Assembly (NCBI GenBank): GCA_022578965.1
Contig: MU400530.1
Coordinates: forward strand, 1 to 64,000
DNA from: Xylaria sp. FL1777
Lineage: Eukaryota > Ascomycota > Sordariomycetes > Xylariales > Xylariaceae
Length of the DNA stretch: 64,000 nucleotides
Direction: 5' to 3'
Position numbers and translations under genes: made by a program. The notes under the pieces were generated by a model, which worked only from the letters and a program-made list of their open reading frames with translations, had not been told where the DNA came from and made no database searches. Shown one piece after another: positions 57,681-64,000 of the stretch. The stretch's first letter is position 1. Every line of letters begins with the position of its first letter.

Positions 57681-60673
57681 GGTGGGCACTTGTCATGCAC
57701 AATGCTACACTCTACTTCGGGCGCAGGAGAGCAATAAGATTGGCAACGAGGTTCCGAAGCCTCATCCCAAGTTATGAATGATGAATGATCACGAACAGGG
57801 TAATAATAAGACGAAATGGGTACTTGTTGCCTATATTGCAGCAGTATCATCCATGTATGAATCTGCCTGGGACACGTGGATAATCAGTTGTTTGCTTGGT
57901 TTGCCTGTTCAAAGGGAGGCTGAAAGATCGGAGCTCTGAGTTGTTGTCGTAATCGGACTTAGAGGACGATGGAAGACGAGAGACGGATTACACAGCATCA
58001 GGGCCCCAGTTGATGACGCTTATCGATAATACCTTTATCCCACTCTACACTTACACTTACGTAAGTACCAGGCACCAGACACCTGCCTACATGGTACCTG
58101 GCATACTACCTAAGATGCTTGGGCCAGAACCTGGGCCTAATATGCAGATAGGTTAGTTACTTAAGTACCTACTAGGTACCCATCTCTTGGGGAGTCTAGT
58201 AGATATACAGCCTAGGGAGTTCACCCTAGTTGCCTTATGTTAAGACATGTAGGTATGTACCTGAATACTTAGTTGATGAAAGATTAAGAGCCTGGAGCCT
58301 GTGTACGTATTCCTCAAGTCGGTAATAATGCATGGTAATATGTAGTTTAATGATTTTGGCTGAACAAGTAAATGGACACTTACGACATTAACCATGCTGG
58401 TCGCGATGATAGCTGCCAATTGCCGATTTATATACAGGTAGTTCCTACAGACTGGAAAGATGACATGAAGATATCCATTCCAATAGGTAACTCGGAACAG
58501 ACCCAAACGCCAAGCGAGGTGCCCTATCGTATCTTTACATAGTGCCTAAGTATCTACTACGCATGTAAAAAAAATACCTAACCCATCTCTATCTACAGTA
58601 GGTAGTCCAGACATAAAGCTGCTTCTGGGACCCCTGCCTCTTTTGCTATGTATTCTACGCAGTATAAAAACTCCACGTGGAAATCCTGCCCTTTCGACAG
58701 GAGACGTGGTGGCTGAACAAAGCTTCAGCTTTCAGTGTCTCTTCCCTCACATGGCAAATAGCAAATAGCGACGCAAGGGGAACCACCTAACCTTACCCTG
58801 CTACTACCTACTTATACGCAAAAGCCACAATGCCATCAGCCCCATCTTCCCCAACTTATTTCGGGTTCAGCCGGTTCTCCATCAGAACTCCATGTCTTTC
58901 ATCCCCAGGTTTATCCTAGTATCTTGATGGGTAAAACGATGGGTCTAATCGGACGAGTATCGGCTCCGGGGTGGAACGCTTCTTATAGCGATACGATTCT
59001 TGCATTGTTGACGACTGCACAATTATCATACACACTGTGTAGCTGGTTGTTACATACTACGCTACGGTAAATTCATGTTGCTCGGATACCGGTGGACGGA
59101 TTCCATCGCCAACTCACACGAGCCCGGCGAGAGTCGCCACAAAGCTAAAATGAGCATTAGGTTCATCGGTGTCGTCGGTGTCGTCCTCTGTTGTACCAGA
59201 TAGGGAATTATCAGCAAACAACTGAATACGTCGACGGCGGCTGTCCCCAAGTTACTACTCGCAACTGTGCTGAGCGCTATCGGGCCACTTCAGCACATTT
59301 CTGTCGCAGCTTGTAGTACAGGACGAATCCCTGAGCGGCCTTTGGGTCTCACCGTAGCCTGCTGTCCTCGTCTACGCGAGGCCGTCATTGGGTGGTCGGC
59401 GCTTGTCGATCCGTTATTGCTGTGTACCGGCTTCATCATCGTTGGCATAGCTTGCGTTCCACTCCATGGTCCGCTTTGCCGCTCTTTCGACACGAAGCAT
59501 TCAGATTGGCCGTGTGAGGCATTATGTAGAACATCATTTCGAGAGGCATTCCCGTGCTATCACGGCATTACAAAGCTGTCATCGTACCTCGGCCGGCTCT
59601 TTGGTGGTACCGCGTGCGCTGTCAGTGAACTCCGAATTGCTGAACGCAACACCGTCTCGCCACTCATTTACCACCGTAGTTCAATTGCAAATTTTCTATA
59701 TGTCTTGGCTTGTCCAAGTAACTAAGAGATACCTTCCCGTATCTGTTCGCATGAGGAGTAGTGGCCGCGATAGATAGATATGATCCTTGGGCATTGGATC
59801 CTCGTATTCCTGCAACTCAGAGCTGGAAAGCGGAATTGAGGTGTAGCAACTAAGGCGTACGGTGACATTTCGGCCAGTACAGACGATTTATCGTATGCAA
59901 TGCGCACGCTCCCATTGGCAAGAGAATACTGCTCGGGTTCCAGAACCTATTCTTACCCTTACAGCTTTCTGGGCTGTTACATGTCCAGCGTAGCGAACTT
60001 TTGGTCTGTGGCGTTCTGAATTTATCTGTCGCATTTTCATGCGCTCCTCCAAAGACACGAAACGGATAGGGGCAGTATTCTCAAATGTTCCATACGAGAC
60101 AGATTGCTAAGAATGCGGTCGCACAGCCTGAGCCGTCTATTATCGTCTAGGCGGAAAGTTGCAGAAGGCGTGTAACGACCACTATCTCTAAATGCTGACT
60201 ATTCAGACTATTCAGCTACGGCGATCTCCCATGGGGAACGTTGTGTGATCGTGACGATCATCCTGCCGGGTTGTGCGAATTCCACACCAATCTCTCATGG
60301 TATCCCATAAATTTTCACAGAGAACAGTATGGGTAGGTATATAGACACTCGTGCAGCTAGCCTGGTAACTGACCCGAGTCGCTTACAGAATCAACGCAGA
60401 TTTCCTCCATCTTCTAGCAGCAGTGTCTCTTCTCCCGGCTCACTCGTTATCGTCAACGAAGGGAACCTGTTGTCGCCCACACTCGTTTCCAAGTGATCTC
60501 ATTCCCCGCTGCTCACACTTTCGCTTTAGTTAACTAATTACCAAAACATGCCTCTCGTTCACTATACATCGCCACTTCGTATAAAGATATACTCATCATA
60601 GACACGACCTAGCTTCGGGATAATTACCATAGATCAACAACAAGACGATATAAACCCCGATAGCATTCATAAG
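57681..60673. other. Long gene-free region rich in GTAGGTA/TACCTAC tracts
   Basis: About 3 kb. The part 58040-58620 and the stretch near 58800 contain the densest run in the window of short tracts such as GTACCTACTAGGTACC, ACTACCTAAG and AGTAGGTAGTCC. Short open frames at 59267-59777 have no recognisable domain. No gene is supported. Confidence 0.5.
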
Positions 60674-62391
60674 ATGGCATTTCGAGGTCCAAGAGGGGTG
60701 TATCGGCGAAGCAGCCCCGCGGAATTCGGCAGAGAAAATGCCTCTGCTTGTGTAACTGCTTGCTTTGAAGAGTTCATCCCTGATGTGGAAGACGCTTGCC
60801 GCCAACTACAACAGCCTGAGTATCAACGGACTCATCTCTGGGATTTATATTGCTGCGATTCTATTAATTGCGGCGTATATATTGGAAGCATTGGACAAAG
60901 CCGTGAGTCTCAGTTGTATCGATCGACAACCATAAGTACTTAGTTTCCTCTAATAACTACCACAGCTAATGTTGATCTAATCATTAATGAATGTCAGAAG
61001 TTCGTGAAAGCAATTGGCTTAGTGTCAGGCATATACTGACCTGAAGTAGTATTGGCTTTTCGTCGATTAAAGACCCAGGTCCACCGGCGATCAAATATTG
61101 CGCTTCTTCTACGCTAGATACAATCAACACCAGCTTACCACCTCATACTCTAGCTATTACACCTTCGATCGTTCCGGTTATCATTACACGGTCTACGGAC
61201 TCAATAGTACCCTATACCGTTCTCCCTGGCCCTACAGCTAGCCCTACGTTAGAAACTATTGTGTCGAACGCTCCAAGTTCAATCATATCAAGCAGCTCGA
61301 CCAGCACTGGGTCACCCACCTCAGCCAATGCTAACTCGGAACAACTCCCGGGAGGATCTAAAGCAGCCATAAGCGTGTTCTCGATTATAGCAGTGTTAGC
61401 AATTATCACTCTCCTGCTTTTCCTATTTCGCCGGCGACAAAAGGGTCTAAAGAGAAGCTCTTTAAGGCTACTCCTAACGCCTTACGATAATCGTCCATAT
61501 CCCGGACCGCGCAGTGGCTCTCTGACACCTCTAATAACACCACCTCCATCCGCATCGTCTAGAAGTGCTCCGCTGACGCCACCAGCGAAGCTCAGTGATC
61601 GAAAATATTTACAGCCCGTGCTTAAAGAAGGAGTCTCAGGGCCCTCGGCATCGTTGAGTATAGGTGGTCAGACTTCCCCGTCGTCACCGACTCGTGTCCC
61701 CGCGCAAAGCCAAGTTATACCTCGACATAATAGTAGAGTAACAGCGAACAGCATCCACGCTGCGACAACTGCGACGGTTCCAACATCGTCTCATTACCCA
61801 CAGAGTAGTGTCTACTCCTCGAGTAGCGGCCCAGATGCTTCCACTATTACAATAGACTCAAACAAAGCTAGTTCAATGCACTCCGGCTCCGCTACGGTAA
61901 TCGGAACTAGCACGCCGCCATCGTTCACCACGAGGTTTCCTCGAGTACATGACGGGTCACTAGAATCATCAGATTTTGTTACGCCCGCAGGGCCGCCGCC
62001 CAGTCGCGCGCTACCTGCGCCGCCAATAAACCATCCCAGCTCATCTTCATTCTCGGTTTCTCCTGTATCGCCACGATCCCCTACGTTTCCAGCTCCAGCC
62101 CTGGTCCGTGGCGATAGTCCTATAGTTCCCACGCAACAGGGAACCACTACAGCGGCAGCCCCGGCCTCGATATCGGCTAAAGAGCTACGGGAACTTACCG
62201 AGTCATACGCGAGGCAAACGAGAGAATCGTGGGGGAGCTGGAGCGGAGTCGGTGGCGGCGGCCCAGGCGTCACCGCCCCGGGCCGTAAAAGAAGCAGAGG
62301 GAATCGTGGTTCTGCTGACAGGAAAGGAGAGAGGAAGACGGTCACGGCATTGCAGGAGTTGGACCTGGAGAAGTTGAGCGGGCGGTATTAA
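60674..62391 (+). CDS. Single-pass membrane protein with eight-cysteine N-terminal domain
   Basis: Three exons, 60674-60902, 60966-60999 and 61050-62391; 1605 nt, 534 residues. The N-terminal ~105 residues carry eight cysteines (26, 30, 42, 60, 61, 66, 86, 105), including ACVTACFEEF, LWDLYCCDSINCGVYI and KDPGPPAIKYC. A Ser/Thr-rich stretch leads to one strong membrane segment (AAISVFSIIAVLAIITLLLFLF, about 193-214) followed by basic residues (RRRQKGLKR). The ~310-residue Pro/Ser-rich tail should be cytoplasmic. Layout resembles fungal cell-surface sensors, but the cysteine spacing is not CFEM or WSC. No signal peptide is seen, so insertion would be as a type III protein, or an upstream exon is missed. 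Even cysteine number fits four disulfides. Function unknown. Confidence 0.82.
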
Positions 62392-62832
62392 AGGTCACCA
62401 TTCGAATCGATCCCCGGGTCTAGCGTAGATCGCGGTGTCCCCGGCACGATGGTAATACGTTACAGAGCAGGAGAGATAGCAGGCTATCTGACTCCTAGGA
62501 CTAGACAAGACGAAGGGAGAAGGGTGACCACTGATAAGTAACTGAGAAATGTCACCTAGGAGGCACAGTCTAGTGCCTGACCACTACGAATGCGACATGA
62601 TGTTTTCTTCAAGGACAAGCATGCAAGGGAGAGAAAAATTTGAAGGTTCAGGGGTCTTTTCAAGGTCTAAGGTGTAGTGCATGCGTGAATGTGGCACGGA
62701 ATAAGTAAGGGAGGGATATACTATATATCTATAAATGCTAGTACTTCGGTTTTTACCCCTTATCTATTTTCGTTTTCTTGTTTATTTATTTCGTCTTTAT
62801 TTACTTTTTTGTCCCCTCGTTAAAGCGGCGGC
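62392..62832. other. Convergent intergenic region
   Basis: About 440 bp between two 3' ends. The last part (62720-62820) is T-rich. No gene is supported. Confidence 0.5.
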
Positions 62833-63917
62833 TTATTTCGCACCGATAGCGAGGAGACTGCCGATGGTGTCCACGACGGACTTCTCGAGCGGGATCCAGT
62901 CGATGCCCAGCACGGTCGTGGCCTTGGAGTTGTCGTATTTGTAGACGTTGTCGACGCTGCCGCCCGGGTAGTCGCCGCCCTGCACGCCGTCCTCGGGCAG
63001 CTTGTCGGCGAGCTGCGGGAAGCTCTTCCGCGCGATGGGCACCATCTCCTTGTTAGCGAACAAGCCCGCGGTCACGAAGAAGCGGTTGCCGCCGGCCTCG
63101 GGCCGCTCCTGCGCCTCGACGTGCGCCTTGGCCACGTCGCGCACGTCGACCCAGAGGTGCACGCCCGTCGGCGGGATCTCGCTCTTCCACTTGCCCACTA
63201 TCAGCGCCACGATGTTGCCGTTGCTCGTGTTGATGTCCGCCAGCGAGGCGAGGTGGTGCACGACGGGCCCGAAGACCAGGGGCGGGTTGATGGTGACGAT
63301 GTCGAAGTTGGGCTTCTCGTTCTCCTTGAAGGCCCAGGCCGCCTTCTCGGCCAACGTCTTAGACACGCGGTATGTTGTGCCGGGCGGCCCGGTGAGGCCG
63401 TCCTCGTAGGTGCTTGGGTTCCAGTTGGCCTCGCTCCATTTCTGCGTCTTGTCCCCGAGCTTCGACCCGTCCAGGATAGCGGCGAATGAGCTAGTAATGA
63501 CGACGCGCTTGACGGTCGGCGCATATTTCTTGATCGCCTCGAGAATCGACGTCGTGCCCTTGATAGCGGGGTCCAGCAGCTCCTTCGGTTCCTTGAACTT
63601 GAAGTGGAAGGGTGATGCTGTATGTTGCACGTACTCGAGGCCTGGTATCTGCACCACCTCGTCGAAGGCGCCCGGCACAGCGATATCGGGGACGATGACT
63701 ACGGTCAATTTTGCATCCGGGTATGCATCGCGGATTATCTTTGCCTTTTCCTCGGTTCGCACCGTCGTCACGACCTCGTGGCCTCTGCTCAAAAGGAGTT
63801 GAAGGATATGGGCTAGTCAAACATTGCCCATTGTTAGTACGAGTGCCACCCATATGTGGTAGAGTATTCGCAAACACATCGGGTTGGTTCACATACTGGC
63901 AATGAAGCCCGATCCAC
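62833..63917 (-). CDS. NAD(P)-dependent reductase, extended SDR (Gre2/dihydroflavonol reductase-like), 5' end outside window
   Basis: Two exons are visible, a 21-bp one (63917-63897) and 63812-62833; the first exon with the start codon lies beyond the right edge or could not be identified. The short exon encodes GGSGFIA, the end of the TGGxGFIA nucleotide-binding motif, spliced to THILQLLLSRGHEVVTTVR. Other extended-SDR features are VQHTASPFHFKF, the active-site Ser in VVITSSFAAI, the catalytic YxxxK in TTYRVSKTLAEKAAW, then NPPLVFGP and HLWVDVRDVAKAH. It ends with a complete C-terminus. This fits the Gre2-like aldehyde/ketone reductases (methylglyoxal or dihydroflavonol reductase type). The individual substrate cannot be told from sequence. 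Acceptor sites are TAG with donor GTATGT. Confidence 0.9.
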
Positions 63918-64000
63918 CTATTTGGTCCAAAACGAGTCAGCCAGCTGCTAAGCTTGATTTTCTTTGAGAACTATCACGCAACGTGATGGAGACCACCGAC

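Noticed and set aside
59267..59777. Two overlapping plus-strand frames of 103-152 codons
   Set aside because: No homology, no splice signals and mutual overlap in different registers.
60674..60902. CFEM domain call for the Cys-rich N-terminus
   Set aside because: There are eight cysteines, but the CxC-D spacing typical of CFEM is absent and the adjacent CC pair does not fit.
61812..62345. 177-codon minus-strand frame
   Set aside because: Antisense to the Pro/Ser-rich tail of the Cys-rich membrane protein; composition-driven.
1..64000. tRNA genes, rRNA and CRISPR arrays
   Set aside because: No clear A-box/B-box pairs with cloverleaf-compatible ends were found by eye, no rRNA sequence was recognised, and the organism is eukaryotic with no spacer-repeat pattern. 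A tRNAscan run would be decisive.

Overview
The window is nuclear DNA of a filamentous ascomycete (Pezizomycotina, probably Sordariomycetes). Genes carry short 45-250 bp introns with GTRNGT donors, CTRAC-like branch points and YAG acceptors. The gene set is fungal: DRE2, UFD2, a DOCK-type GEF, a MAL-type sugar transporter, a 2EXR protein and fungal-only membrane families. The first 1.3 kb is extremely AT-rich, as in RIP-mutated repeats, and gives way sharply to ordinary sequence. I rebuilt 19 genes by hand, one of them cut by the right edge. For each multi-exon complete gene the exon lengths sum to a multiple of three.

Layout. 1-1290: AT-rich RIP-like tract. 1.7-4.4 kb: convergent housekeeping genes eL42 (+) and DRE2 (-). 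4.86-5.15 kb: a TA-flanked MITE with 32-bp inverted repeats. 5.4-11.1 kb (-): one long gene fusing an RNA-dependent RNA polymerase to a UPF1/Hrr1-type SF1 helicase. 11.8-18.1 kb: a P-loop protein (+), a large acidic single-pass membrane protein (-) and an FAD oxidoreductase (+). 18.4-26.8 kb (-): a secreted six-hairpin glycosidase, an MFS sugar transporter and a seven-TM receptor-like protein. 28.3-37.1 kb (-): amidase, 2EXR protein, small membrane protein and a type II membrane glycosyltransferase-like protein. 39.9-46.0 kb (-): DOCK-family GEF. 49-51.4 kb (-): C2H2-like regulator. 52.5 kb (+): an 83-residue orphan. 54-57.7 kb (-): UFD2. 60.7-62.4 kb (+): a Cys-rich single-pass membrane protein. 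62.8-64 kb (-): an NAD(P)-dependent reductase truncated by the window edge. Long intergenic stretches (1-3 kb) hold no gene I can support and are dotted with a GTAGGTA/TACCTAC motif.

How the genes work together. Most genes are unrelated housekeeping or accessory functions. Two groupings carry information. The glycosidase and sugar transporter lie in tandem and could form a carbohydrate cleavage-and-uptake pair. The RdRP-helicase gene joins in one polypeptide two activities that in S. pombe (Rdp1 + Hrr1) and N. crassa (SAD-1 + SAD-3) are separate proteins of the same small-RNA machinery. It is the strongest candidate for something unusual here, and it sits close to RIP-like DNA and a MITE, the kind of sequence such systems silence.
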